Numbered from the stretch's first letter, positions 1 to 5,621 are shown. The stretch: DNA of 7,079 bases from Campylobacterales bacterium (GCA_027056215.1 JALULO010000226.1:1-7079); one strand, 5' to 3'. Notes: generated by a model not told the origin, from the sequence alone. Translations and numbers: made by a program.

Positions 1-936
1 GTAGCTGTTACAGGTGTGAGTGGAAGCGGCAAAAGTTCTTTGATCTTACAAACACTTTTACCCGTTGCAAAAGAGTTGTTAAACCGAAGTAAAAAAGTGA
101 AAAAAGTAGAAGGTGTAGAGTGCCTTGGACTCGAACAGTTAGACAAAGTGATCTACCTTGATCAAAGCCCCATCGGTAGAACTCCTAGAAGTAACCCTGC
201 TACCTATACTGGTGTGATGGATGAGATCAGAACACTTTTTGCAAAGACCAAAGAAGCTGAGATTAGAGGTTATAAGATAGGACGCTTTAGTTTCAACGTT
301 AAAGGCGGACGCTGTGAGAAGTGTCAAGGTGAGGGTGAGATCAAGATAGAGATGCACTTTTTACCCGATGTACAAGTCAAGTGTGATGCTTGTTTAGGAC
401 AACGCTACAATGCCCAAACACTCGAAGTACTCTACAAAGGGAAAAATATCTCAGAAGTGCTGAACATGAGTGTGGACGAAGCGATGGAGTTTTTCAAAGC
501 AGTGCCAAAAATCAACCAAAAACTAAAAACCCTTCAAGATGTAGGTCTAGGATACATCACCCTCGGACAAAACGCCACAACACTCAGTGGCGGTGAAGCA
601 CAGAGAATCAAACTCTCCAAAGAGTTGAGTAAAAACGATACGGGAAATACCCTCTATATCCTCGATGAACCAACAACTGGACTGCACTTTGCCGATGTCG
701 ATAGATTGGTGAAAGTCCTACAGCATCTCACGGATCTTGGTAATTCTGTACTGGTGATAGAGCACAACCTCGATGTCATCAAAAATGCCGACTATGTCGT
801 AGATATGGGACCAGAAGGCGGAAGCAAAGGTGGACTCATCGTTGATATCGGAACACCGATGGAAGTGGCACAAAATGCAGATAAAAGTGGTTCATACACG
901 GGTAAATATCTTAAAAAAGAGTTAGGATTGGAGTAA
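1..936 (+). CDS. uvrA: Excinuclease ABC subunit UvrA, C-terminal part (5' truncated by window)
   Basis: UvrA is the ATP-dependent damage sensor of nucleotide excision repair; as a dimer it loads UvrB on damaged DNA in the cytoplasm. The frame is open from base 1, so the GTG at 16 is an internal valine, not a start. The visible 311 residues cover the second ABC ATPase module. Walker A (GVSGSGKSS) lies at fragment residues 5-13. The C-terminal zinc finger is a CX2C-X19-CX2C with Cys105, Cys108, Cys128 and Cys131. The ABC signature LSGGEAQR starts at 195, Walker B ends in Asp222-Glu223 (LYILDEPTTGLH), and the switch histidine is His255 (VIEHN). All key residues are intact. About two thirds of a normal UvrA (roughly 940 aa) lies upstream of the window. 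The next gene starts 2 nt after the stop, suggesting co-transcription. Confidence 0.98.
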   Translation, partial: VAVTGVSGSGKSSLILQTLLPVAKELLNRSKKVKKVEGVECLGLEQLDKVIYLDQSPIGRTPRSNPATYTGVMDEIRTLFAKTKEAEIRGYKIGRFSFNVKGGRCEKCQGEGEIKIEMHFLPDVQVKCDACLGQRYNAQTLEVLYKGKNISEVLNMSVDEAMEFFKAVPKINQKLKTLQDVGLGYITLGQNATTLSGGEAQRIKLSKELSKNDTGNTLYILDEPTTGLHFADVDRLVKVLQHLTDLGNSVLVIEHNLDVIKNADYVVDMGPEGGSKGGLIVDIGTPMEVAQNADKSGSYTGKYLKKELGLE

Positions 937-938
937 AG

Positions 939-1517
939 ATGTCAGAGTTTGATAGAGAAAAATGGAATAAAAAATTTGAAACCATGCCCGATCTCTTAGC
1001 CCCACGAGAGCCAAGCTCTCTTGTTAAAAAGTTTTACACAAAAGCACCCGGTAAAAAAGCACTTGACCTCGCATGTGGAGGAGGACGACATACATTTTTT
1101 TTAAGTCAAAAAGGATTTAGCGTAGACAGTGTGGATATATCCAAAGTAGCCCTTTATAAACTAAAACCAAAAGTTGATGAAAGCTTAGTCAATCTCATAG
1201 AACATGATTTAGACAGTTATGCGATAACAAAAGCGTATGATTTTATCGTCAAGACAAATTATCTCGATAGAGCACTGATAGACCGCGCAAAGCAAAAACT
1301 ATCTCTCAACGGGATACTGGTCATCGAAACTTACATGAAAGATCCCAAAAATGAGAAAAAAGATAGCAACCCTGACTTTTTACTCGAAAAAGAGGAGTTA
1401 AAAACCTTTTTTGACGATCATTTTGAGATACTACAATATACAGAGTTTTGGAATGAAAGCTATGAAAAGTATCGTATGATGAAGCAGGGCATAGCGGTAA
1501 AACGGCTGAAAGTGTAG
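939..1517 (+). CDS. Class I SAM-dependent methyltransferase (TehB/Methyltransf_11-25-like)
   Basis: A 192-residue cytoplasmic protein with a Rossmann-type SAM-binding core. Motif I is LDLACGGGRHTFFL (Asp43 to about Leu55), and the acidic residue at the end of strand 2 is Asp66 in VDSVDIS. Later segments fit the family: EHDLDSY near 88-94, DFIVKTNYLDR near 100-110, and NGILVIETYM near 128-137. Substrate-specific regions are not recognisable, so the methylated substrate (small molecule, tellurite/thiol or other) is unknown. Start choice: the ATG at 939 follows a GGAG Shine-Dalgarno at 930-933 with 5 nt spacing, placed over the uvrA stop. The 2-nt gap to uvrA suggests a shared transcript, but nothing ties the function to repair. 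Codon use resembles the neighbours and the length is normal for a compact member. Confidence 0.9.
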   Translation: MSEFDREKWNKKFETMPDLLAPREPSSLVKKFYTKAPGKKALDLACGGGRHTFFLSQKGFSVDSVDISKVALYKLKPKVDESLVNLIEHDLDSYAITKAYDFIVKTNYLDRALIDRAKQKLSLNGILVIETYMKDPKNEKKDSNPDFLLEKEELKTFFDDHFEILQYTEFWNESYEKYRMMKQGIAVKRLKV

Positions 1518-1518
1518 T

Positions 1519-1553
1519 AGAAAGATTTATCATGATTGGCTTGCTATCTTTCT
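1519..1553 (+). terminator. Possible weak terminator hairpin after the methyltransferase gene
   Basis: AGAAAGAT at 1519-1526 is exactly complementary to ATCTTTCT at 1546-1553, beginning 2 nt after the methyltransferase stop codon. The loop is long (19 nt), the stem has only two G-C pairs, and the 3' side continues as TTCATAAAAA rather than a clean T-run. The position suits termination of the uvrA-methyltransferase transcript, but the structure is weak and may be chance in AT-rich DNA. Confidence 0.3.
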
Positions 1554-1573
1554 TTCATAAAAATACTTAAATT

Positions 1574-1601
1574 CTGACTTAAAACATTTTAATAGTATAA
1601 T
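1574..1601 (+). promoter_or_regulatory. Promoter-like element with consensus -10 box and no gene directly downstream
   Basis: A consensus -10 hexamer TATAAT (1596-1601) is preceded by CTGACT (1574-1579) at a 16-nt spacing, a reasonable -35 for the housekeeping sigma factor. Campylobacterota promoters often need only the -10 box and AT-rich upstream sequence, which is also present. Transcription would begin near 1608. The next intact gene starts about 300 nt later at 1910, so the transcript would be a long structured leader or a separate small RNA. In such AT-rich DNA, chance TATAAT matches occur. Confidence 0.4.
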
Positions 1602-1782
1602 AAACACCAAAATTTAAATCTGAAGTGCAATTTTCGAGTTGCAAAACTGATAAAAAAACTAAGTAAATCTGTAGATGGTTTACAGACATACCTAACTGGA
1701 TTATTTATTTCTAAAACAAAAGAGTGTAAAAACTCCAGAAGAGATAAATAATGCCATAAAAGGTAATTGGATAAATCTATGA
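1596..1782 (+). pseudogene. Possible decayed coding remnant, family not recognised
   Basis: One frame is open for 51 codons (1596-1748, TAA at 1749-1751) and includes stretches such as KLSKSVDGLQTYLTGLF. A second frame is open for 28 codons (1696-1779, TGA at 1780-1782) and ends in KTPEEINNAIKGNWINL. Both read like soluble protein sequence rather than AT-rich noise, and a single frameshift around 1700-1735 would join them into about 60 residues. Neither contains ATG, GTG or TTG, and no Shine-Dalgarno leads into either. I do not recognise the family; a remnant of a mobile-element or other accessory gene is one guess. Open frames of this size also arise by chance, so this call is tentative. Confidence 0.2.
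1697..1756 (+). repeat. Long imperfect inverted repeat with nested hairpin
   Basis: Positions 1700-1712 pair with 1740-1752 over 13 bp with a single G-T wobble (1709 with 1743). After a one-base bulge at 1753, TGG (1697-1699) pairs with CCA (1754-1756). Inside the 27-nt loop, GAGT (1722-1725) pairs with ACTC (1732-1735). The arms are mostly A-T. No T-run follows, so it is not a standard terminator. It may be an RNA secondary structure in a leader or small RNA, or a dyad in the DNA. Confidence 0.4.
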
Positions 1783-1813
1783 TTAATTAAAAATAAAAAT
1801 ATTTTATAATCAT
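1779..1813 (+). repeat. AT-rich inverted repeat
   Basis: ATGATTA (1779-1785) is exactly complementary to TAATCAT (1807-1813) across a 21-nt spacer made almost entirely of A and T. It could form a weak hairpin or be an AT-rich dyad upstream of the exported-protein gene. At this base composition a 7-bp match is not strong evidence of function. Confidence 0.2.
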
Positions 1814-1862
1814 TCTAAGCAAATATTCAGTAGAAAATTTGCATAAAATTAAATCTTTTGAT

Positions 1863-1868
1863 AAAATA
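1863..1868 (+). promoter_or_regulatory. Candidate -10 element for the small exported-protein gene
   Basis: TAAAAT at 1863-1868 sits about 40 nt upstream of the start codon, after alternating A- and T-rich tracts typical of Campylobacterota promoters. A transcript would start near 1875 and leave a 5' untranslated region of about 35 nt. No convincing -35 box is seen. The more upstream TATAAT at 1596-1601 is an alternative. Confidence 0.3.
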
Positions 1869-1898
1869 GACGATACTAGTCATGTTAAAAATTATTTT

Positions 1899-1904
1899 AA
1901 GGAG
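1899..1904 (+). promoter_or_regulatory. Shine-Dalgarno that fixes the start at 1910
   Basis: AAGGAG at 1899-1904 is a near-perfect Shine-Dalgarno placed 5 nt before ATG 1910. The in-frame GTG at 1904 uses the last base of this site, so it cannot be served by it; the ATG at 1910 is therefore the start. Confidence 0.75.
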
Positions 1905-1909
1905 TGTTT

Positions 1910-2200
1910 ATGAAATCATTGTTAAAAAGTATGGTACTTTCTGGTATCGCAGTTGCCTTTATAGCTTCATCCGTAGAAGCAAAATGGGTTATGGTAGACA
2001 ATCAAGATGGTGCACAGCTTATGGATTGTTGTAAAGGCAAAAAAAGAGTTATTGTTCGTAAGGTAGTTAAGAAACATCTTACACCTTGTGATGCAATTCC
2101 AGTTGCTAAAACAATACCTTTACAAAAAGGCGAGAGATTGCAACCTGCAAATATCAAAAGATGTGTAAGTTGTGATCAAAAATATGGCAGAATTGACTAA
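1910..2200 (+). CDS. Small basic cysteine-containing exported protein, function unknown
   Basis: A 96-residue protein that I do not recognise. Residues 1-24 form a typical Sec signal peptide: a short basic N-terminus (Lys2, Lys6), a hydrophobic core (MVLSGIAVAFIA) and a likely signal peptidase I cleavage after Val-Glu-Ala24. There is no lipobox cysteine, so the product should be a soluble periplasmic or secreted protein of about 72 residues. The mature part is clearly basic (16 Lys/Arg against 7 Asp/Glu) and has five cysteines: an adjacent pair at 40-41, Cys60, and a CVSC motif at 85-88. A lysine/arginine-rich stretch lies at 42-55. The cysteines could form disulfides or bind metal or heme; a canonical CXXCH heme site is absent, since Cys88 is followed by Asp. 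It has a strong ribosome site and ends at a hairpin terminator, so it is probably monocistronic. Confidence 0.8.
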   Translation: MKSLLKSMVLSGIAVAFIASSVEAKWVMVDNQDGAQLMDCCKGKKRVIVRKVVKKHLTPCDAIPVAKTIPLQKGERLQPANIKRCVSCDQKYGRID

Positions 2201-2217
2201 ATACTAGCTAAATATAC

Positions 2218-2256
2218 AAAGGCAAGAAAAAGAAACTTTCTTTTATTTGCCTTTTT
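2218..2256. terminator. Shared bidirectional terminator between convergent genes
   Basis: An 18-nt left arm beginning AAAGGCAAG (2218-2235) matches a right arm ending TTTGCCTTT (2237-2254) with only one true mismatch and one G-T wobble. The innermost bases must form the loop (about 5 nt, AACTT). On the plus strand the right arm runs into TTTTT (2252-2256), a good intrinsic terminator for the exported-protein gene. On the minus strand the hairpin leads into TTTGTATATT, acceptable for the convergent DUF218 gene. The stop codon and last three codons of that minus-strand gene lie inside the right arm. Confidence 0.8.
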
Positions 2257-2959
2257 CTACAGAAAGTGGATTGGTTAAAAATATTCTTTTTAAATGATCC
2301 CTCAAACTTCCAAGCATTTCATGTATAGCAATATTGGTTAACTGTAATCCTGATATAGAAGGAAAGTAAAAACAGTAACAAAAATCACTTCGTGTCCTAA
2401 AATCTGTTGCAGCAGGGATGATGTCAAATTTAAAATCTTCAAAAATACCACTTGCGCGTTTCATATGAAAAGCTGAGGTAACAAGGTAGATCTTTGGATG
2501 AGATATGCCATTTTGGGCAAAAAGATCATAAGCTCTCATCGCGTTTTGTATGGTATTGATTGAGTTCAATGTATAGGTGATTGAAAATTTATTGACAATT
2601 CTTTCATTTGAAATATTGCTAAGATTTAGATCTAGTGTTGCATTTAACTCTTTGATACATTCACGTGTAGCAACCAGCTCATAATCTGCACCAGCAAAGA
2701 TAAGCGGAAGATTATGTTTTTTTGCAATCATCGTGGCATAGATAAGACGTTTAAAAGCACCAGCTTCAAGGGGTAGATTTGCGCTACCTTTATAATGTCC
2801 TCCTCCTAAAACGATTACACCATCTACTTTTGCCTCTTTTAAGGGTACATTGTAGGGCTTTTCGATTTTAGAGACGAGAATATTGCCAATCCAATATGTA
2901 GATAAGAGATAAAATAAAATAGTAACAGTACCGAAAATGATACGATAACGTTTTAGCAC
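2243..2959 (-). CDS. ElyC/SanA/YdcF family (DUF218) membrane-anchored envelope protein
   Basis: DUF218 proteins have a Rossmann-like domain beside the inner membrane. Characterised members (ElyC, SanA in E. coli) affect envelope integrity and peptidoglycan or enterobacterial common antigen metabolism, though the chemistry is poorly defined. Numbered from the GTG at 2957-2959, a membrane helix spans about 7-29 (IIFGTVTILFYLLSTYWIGN). It is followed by the family signature VDGVIVLGGG (45-54), PLIFAGAD (85-92), NTIQNA (135-140) and LVTSAFHMKRA (159-169). The C-terminal NIAIHEMLGSLRDHLKR matches the family's amphipathic end. The family usually has two N-terminal helices; here only one follows the GTG, and the frame stays open upstream with a further helix (see 2960-3061). 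The GTG has no visible ribosome site, so the true product probably starts near 3049. It ends inside the shared terminator. Confidence 0.88.
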   Translation of the reverse strand: MLKRYRIIFGTVTILFYLLSTYWIGNILVSKIEKPYNVPLKEAKVDGVIVLGGGHYKGSANLPLEAGAFKRLIYATMIAKKHNLPLIFAGADYELVATRECIKELNATLDLNLSNISNERIVNKFSITYTLNSINTIQNAMRAYDLFAQNGISHPKIYLVTSAFHMKRASGIFEDFKFDIIPAATDFRTRSDFCYCFYFPSISGLQLTNIAIHEMLGSLRDHLKRIFLTNPLSVEKGK

Positions 2960-3061
2960 AATTGTTGCGATGAGACCAAAAACGATAAATATACCTGGTA
3001 CATTGGTTAATGACTCAATCCCATGCTGTATATAATAAACCCAACCGATACGACACCTCCC
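2960..3061 (-). other. Upstream in-frame extension of the DUF218 gene with a Shine-Dalgarno but no ATG/GTG/TTG
   Basis: Reading upstream of the GTG at 2959, the frame is open to a TAG at 3095-3097. It encodes GWVYYIQHGIESLTNV followed by PGIFIVFGLIATIVLKR, that is, the first membrane helix preceded by the Pro-Gly turn common in ElyC-type proteins. No ATG, GTG or TTG lies in this frame. On the minus strand a strong GGGAGG (3061-3056) stands 6 nt before an in-frame ATC codon (3049-3047), exactly where a start is expected. Either ATC is used as a rare start, or an ATG has mutated (or been misread) to ATC. Translation from ATC would give about 268 residues, closer to the family norm. Confidence 0.6.
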
Positions 3062-3097
3062 AAAAATTAACTTAACTATGATAAAGTTATATGTCTA

Positions 3098-3103
3098 AAT
3101 ATA
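3098..3103 (-). promoter_or_regulatory. Candidate -10 element for the DUF218 gene
   Basis: On the minus strand TATATT (3103-3098) lies about 50 nt upstream of the proposed start at 3049, within AT-rich sequence and with no clear -35 box. Transcription would begin near 3091 and run into the GGGAGG site at 3061-3056. It is divergent from the promoter region of the sugar operon. Confidence 0.3.
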
Positions 3104-3140
3104 GCGAATTTTAACCAAAATAGTTAAAAAAAATATTTTT

Positions 3141-3167
3141 TTGACGATATTATCTTTATAACAGGAG
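3141..3167 (+). promoter_or_regulatory. Candidate promoter and ribosome site of the amino-sugar operon
   Basis: An A/T tract (3125-3142) leads to a -10-like TATTAT (3148-3153), with TATAAC (3157-3162) as a second choice. TTGACG at 3141-3146 looks like a -35 box but is too close to either hexamer to pair with it. AGGAG at 3163-3167 is the Shine-Dalgarno, 8 nt before ATG 3176. Transcription from the first hexamer would give a leader of only about 15 nt. The ribosome site is convincing; the promoter is tentative. Confidence 0.35.
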
Positions 3168-3175
3168 AATATTGT

Positions 3176-3586
3176 ATGAAAGCTAAAGTTTATAATTTTG
3201 ATATCAAAGGTGATGACAGAGGTTCCTTGATTGCACTTGAAGAAAATCGTAACATCCCTTTTACCATAAAAAGAGTTTTTTATATTTACAACACATTACC
3301 TGGTGTTAACAGAGGTGAACATGCACATTTTTTGACACAACAGTTGCTCATCTGTATCAAAGGTTCATGTATGATTACTTTGGATGATGGTAAAGATAAA
3401 CAGACAATTAAGCTTGATTCTCCGAATAAAGCACTCTTGCAAAAGCAGATGATTTGGGGCAAGATGTATGATTTTAGCGATGATTGTGTTTTGATGGTTC
3501 TTTCTGATCGATACTATGAAGAGAGTGATTATATCAGATCCTATGATACGTTTATAAAATATGTTAATTATGGAGATATGATATGA
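3176..3586 (+). CDS. Sugar-nucleotide 3,4-ketoisomerase, FdtA/QdtA (WxcM-like cupin) family
   Basis: This cytoplasmic family converts dTDP-4-keto-6-deoxyglucose to the 3-keto isomer, the step before 3-amination in the synthesis of Fuc3NAc- or Qui3NAc-type sugars. The 136-residue length is normal. Family landmarks are present: DDRGSLIALE (13-22), IPFTIKRVFYIY (27-38) and RGEHAH (46-51), whose His49 and His51 match the active-site histidines of the cupin. Then come the barrel strands LLICIKGSCMITLD, and the C-terminal WGKMYDFSDDCVLMVLSDRYYEESDYIRSYDTF block typical of these enzymes (quoted here as WGKMYDFSDD and ESDYIRSYDTF). Whether the product has galacto or gluco configuration cannot be told from the sequence. 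It is the first gene of the operon; its TGA overlaps the next ATG. The aminotransferase two genes on supports the role. Confidence 0.92.
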   Translation: MKAKVYNFDIKGDDRGSLIALEENRNIPFTIKRVFYIYNTLPGVNRGEHAHFLTQQLLICIKGSCMITLDDGKDKQTIKLDSPNKALLQKQMIWGKMYDFSDDCVLMVLSDRYYEESDYIRSYDTFIKYVNYGDMI

Positions 3587-4521
3587 AAATTAGATACTAT
3601 ACACAAAGTGATCAAAAAGAGTGGGATAGCTTTGTCAAAGAAGCAAAAAATAGCCATTTTTTCTTTTTTAGAAACTTCATGGAGTATCATAGTGCTAGAT
3701 TTAAAGATGCTTCTTTATTAATCTATGATGCAAAAGATAAGCTTATAGCTTTATTACCAGCTAATAGAGTAAAAAATAAGTTGTATACCCATCAAGGTTT
3801 AACTTTTGGTGGTTTGATTGTCTCTCCTAAGATGAAAAGTGTCATCATGTTAGAGATTTTTGAGGCATTGAAACTCTTTTTACAACAAGAAGGTATCACT
3901 GAAGTGATCTATAAAGCGATACCTTATATCTACCATACAAAAGCTGCTGAAGAAGATCGGTATGCGTTATTTGTACAAGATGCCAAACGCATCAAAACAG
4001 AGTTAAGCGCAACCATTTATCTGGATAAACCATTGAAATATTCAAACGGTAGAAAATGGCGTTTAAAGAAAGTAAAACAAGCAGGTTTACGCATAGAACT
4101 CAGTGATGATTTTACACTCTTTTGGAAGTTGTTAAACCAGATACTTGAAAAATATCACGGTGCAAAGCCAGTTCATAGCTTTGATGAAATCACAAAGCTA
4201 CATCAGCATTTTCCAAAACATATCAAACTCTATCATGTTTTTTTAGATGAAAAACTTTTATGTGGTGGAGTCGTATTTGAAAATGAAGACATCGCACATC
4301 TGCAATATGTTGCAAACAGTGATGAAGGACGCAAAATTGGAGCACTTGATTTGTTGATAGATTATTTGATCAAAGATGTTTATAGTGCAAAAAAATATTT
4401 TGATTTTGGTACTTCAAATGAAGATGACGGTCGTGTGTTAAACCATGGTCTTATCGATCAAAAAGAGCGTTTTGGTGCGAGTGGTGTTGTACATGATACC
4501 TATCTATGGAAACTTACATGA
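3583..4521 (+). CDS. FemAB-like GNAT-fold acyltransferase, probably acting on the amino sugar
   Basis: A 312-residue protein resembling FemAB-related, tandem-GNAT acyltransferases. The N-terminal half (SHFFFFRNFMEYH at about 24-36, then a LIYDAKDKLIALLPA strand pair) is typical. The middle contains NGRKWRLKKVKQAGL (155-169), like the basic linker of the family. The C-terminal GNAT core has LLCGGVVFENEDIAHLQY (from about 225), then YFDFGTSNEDDG (around 272-283) and KERFGA (294-299), which closes the fold. It starts with ATG in an ATGA overlap with the ketoisomerase and has GGAG at 3572-3575, 7 nt upstream. The context predicts acylation of the 3-amino group. Characterised pathways use a left-handed beta-helix acetyltransferase (FdtC/QdtC) for this, so substrate and donor (acyl-CoA or aminoacyl-tRNA) are inferred only. 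Confidence 0.8.
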   Translation: MKIRYYTQSDQKEWDSFVKEAKNSHFFFFRNFMEYHSARFKDASLLIYDAKDKLIALLPANRVKNKLYTHQGLTFGGLIVSPKMKSVIMLEIFEALKLFLQQEGITEVIYKAIPYIYHTKAAEEDRYALFVQDAKRIKTELSATIYLDKPLKYSNGRKWRLKKVKQAGLRIELSDDFTLFWKLLNQILEKYHGAKPVHSFDEITKLHQHFPKHIKLYHVFLDEKLLCGGVVFENEDIAHLQYVANSDEGRKIGALDLLIDYLIKDVYSAKKYFDFGTSNEDDGRVLNHGLIDQKERFGASGVVHDTYLWKLT

Positions 4522-5621
4522 TCCCCTTTTTAGACTTAAAATCGATTAATCTACAACATAAAGAAGCATTAAAGCAAGCTTTTGAACGGGTTTTGGAAAG
4601 TGGATGGTATATCGGTGGAAAAGAAGTTGATAGCTTTGAAAAAGCTTTTGGTGATTACTGTGGTGTAGCATATTGTACAGGTGTTGCCAATGGTCTTGAG
4701 GCATTAACACTGATTTTTCGTGCCTATAAAGAGCTGGGTGTGATGCAGGAGGAGGATGAAGTGATCGTTCCTGCAAATACCTACATCGCTTCAATCCTTG
4801 CCATCAGCGAAAATAATCTTGTACCCGTTTTAGTTGAACCAGATATCCAAACATACAACATCGATCCCGCAAAAATAGAAGAAAAAATAACATCCAAAAC
4901 AAAAGCGATCATGGCAGTACATCTGTATGGACAGTGTGCAGATATGGAAGCGATACATATGATCGCACAAAAGTTCAATCTAAAAGTCATCGAAGATGGA
5001 GCACAAGCACATGGTGCCCTTTTTAAAGGAAAGAGAGTAGGGTCATTAGGTGATGTGGCAGGTTTTAGTTTTTATCCTGGAAAAAATCTTGGTGCATTAG
5101 GTGACGGTGGTGCTGTGACAACTGATGATGCACAACTTTTTGAGGTTATCTCTACCTTAAAAAACTATGGAAGTGCACAAAAATATTACAATCGTTACAA
5201 AGGTATGAATAGCCGTTTAGACACACTTCAAGCTGCTTTACTTAGTGTCAAACTTCCTTTTTTAGATGCACAAAATCAAAGACGGCGTGAAATCGCAGTA
5301 TATTATCAAAAGCATATCAAAAATGAAAAAGTTCTTTTACCCACCGTTGTGTATGAACCACTCTCTCATGTATGGCATGTATATGTTGTCAGAGTAAAAG
5401 ATCGTGAAGATTTCATCGATTATATGAAAAATCTAGAAATCGGTGTCATGGTACACTATCCACTAGCCCCTCATCAGCAAGAAGCATATAGTGAATTTTC
5501 TGCTCTTTCATTGCCTATAACAGAAAAGATTCATCGTGAAGTTGTCAGTTTACCTATCAGTCCGGTGATGACAGATGAGCAAGTACAAAAAGTTGTATCT
5601 TGCGTTAATCTCTACGGTTGA
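4518..5621 (+). CDS. DegT/DnrJ/EryC1/StrS aminotransferase, likely sugar-nucleotide 3-aminotransferase (FdtB/QdtB-type)
   Basis: This PLP enzyme transfers an amino group, normally from glutamate, to a keto sugar nucleotide; beside the 3,4-ketoisomerase, the 3-position is the likely target. I choose ATG 4518 (367 aa) over the in-frame ATG 4506. It makes the same ATGA overlap seen at the previous junction, and MIPFLDLK is the standard N-terminus. Key residues are present: GVANGLEAL (PLP phosphate region, near 55-63), VPANTYIAS (near 85-93), EDGAQAHGA (159-167, Asp160 facing the pyridine nitrogen), the Schiff-base Lys189 in FSFYPGKNLGALGDGGA, and NYGSAQKYYNRYKGMNSRLD for sugar binding (shown as NYGSAQKY and GMNSRLD). 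The length is typical. Its last codons overlap the convergent carbamoyltransferase gene by 10 bp. The ribosome site (GGAA) is weak, so coupled translation is likely. Confidence 0.94.
   Translation: MIPFLDLKSINLQHKEALKQAFERVLESGWYIGGKEVDSFEKAFGDYCGVAYCTGVANGLEALTLIFRAYKELGVMQEEDEVIVPANTYIASILAISENNLVPVLVEPDIQTYNIDPAKIEEKITSKTKAIMAVHLYGQCADMEAIHMIAQKFNLKVIEDGAQAHGALFKGKRVGSLGDVAGFSFYPGKNLGALGDGGAVTTDDAQLFEVISTLKNYGSAQKYYNRYKGMNSRLDTLQAALLSVKLPFLDAQNQRRREIAVYYQKHIKNEKVLLPTVVYEPLSHVWHVYVVRVKDREDFIDYMKNLEIGVMVHYPLAPHQQEAYSEFSALSLPITEKIHREVVSLPISPVMTDEQVQKVVSCVNLYG

Larger units (their letters stand above)
1518..1903. other. 386-bp AT-rich gap without an intact gene
   Basis: No reading frame here has a credible start, ribosome binding site and length. 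It contains a weak hairpin (1519-1553), a promoter-like CTGACT-16-TATAAT (1574-1601), a small inverted repeat (TGCAA 1626-1630 with TTGCA 1639-1643), a long imperfect inverted repeat (1697-1756), an AT-rich inverted repeat (1779-1785 with 1807-1813), a short repeat GCAAAT/ATTTGC (1819-1824 with 1837-1842), and the upstream region of the next gene. Two overlapping frames (1596-1751 and 1696-1782) encode protein-like strings without start codons. The gap could be a decayed gene, a long 5' leader, a small RNA locus, or a mixture of these. Confidence 0.6.

Noticed and set aside
16..18. GTG at 16 as a UvrA start
   Set aside because: It lies inside Walker A and the frame is open to base 1, so the gene is simply cut by the window.
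139..596. Reading frames on either strand inside uvrA
   Set aside because: They overlap well-conserved UvrA motifs and resemble no protein; shadows of the real frame.
1819..1842. GCAAAT/ATTTGC inverted repeat as an operator
   Set aside because: Only 6 bp with a 12-nt spacer in AT-rich DNA; no supporting second copy.
1904..2200. GTG at 1904 as the start of the exported protein
   Set aside because: It uses the last base of the AAGGAG Shine-Dalgarno; ATG 1910 is correctly spaced and gives a standard signal peptide N-terminus.
3015..3056. Minus-strand GTG at 3056-3054 as the start of the DUF218 protein with a frameshift
   Set aside because: The GTG overlaps the Shine-Dalgarno and its frame stops after 13 codons; the ATC frame already encodes the expected helix with no shift needed.
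4506..4517. ATG at 4506 as the aminotransferase start
   Set aside because: It adds METY before the family-typical MIPFLDL; ATG 4518 forms an ATGA overlap like the one at the previous gene junction.
4546..4990. Minus-strand frames inside the aminotransferase gene
   Set aside because: Antisense to a well-conserved enzyme, with no ribosome site or recognisable product.
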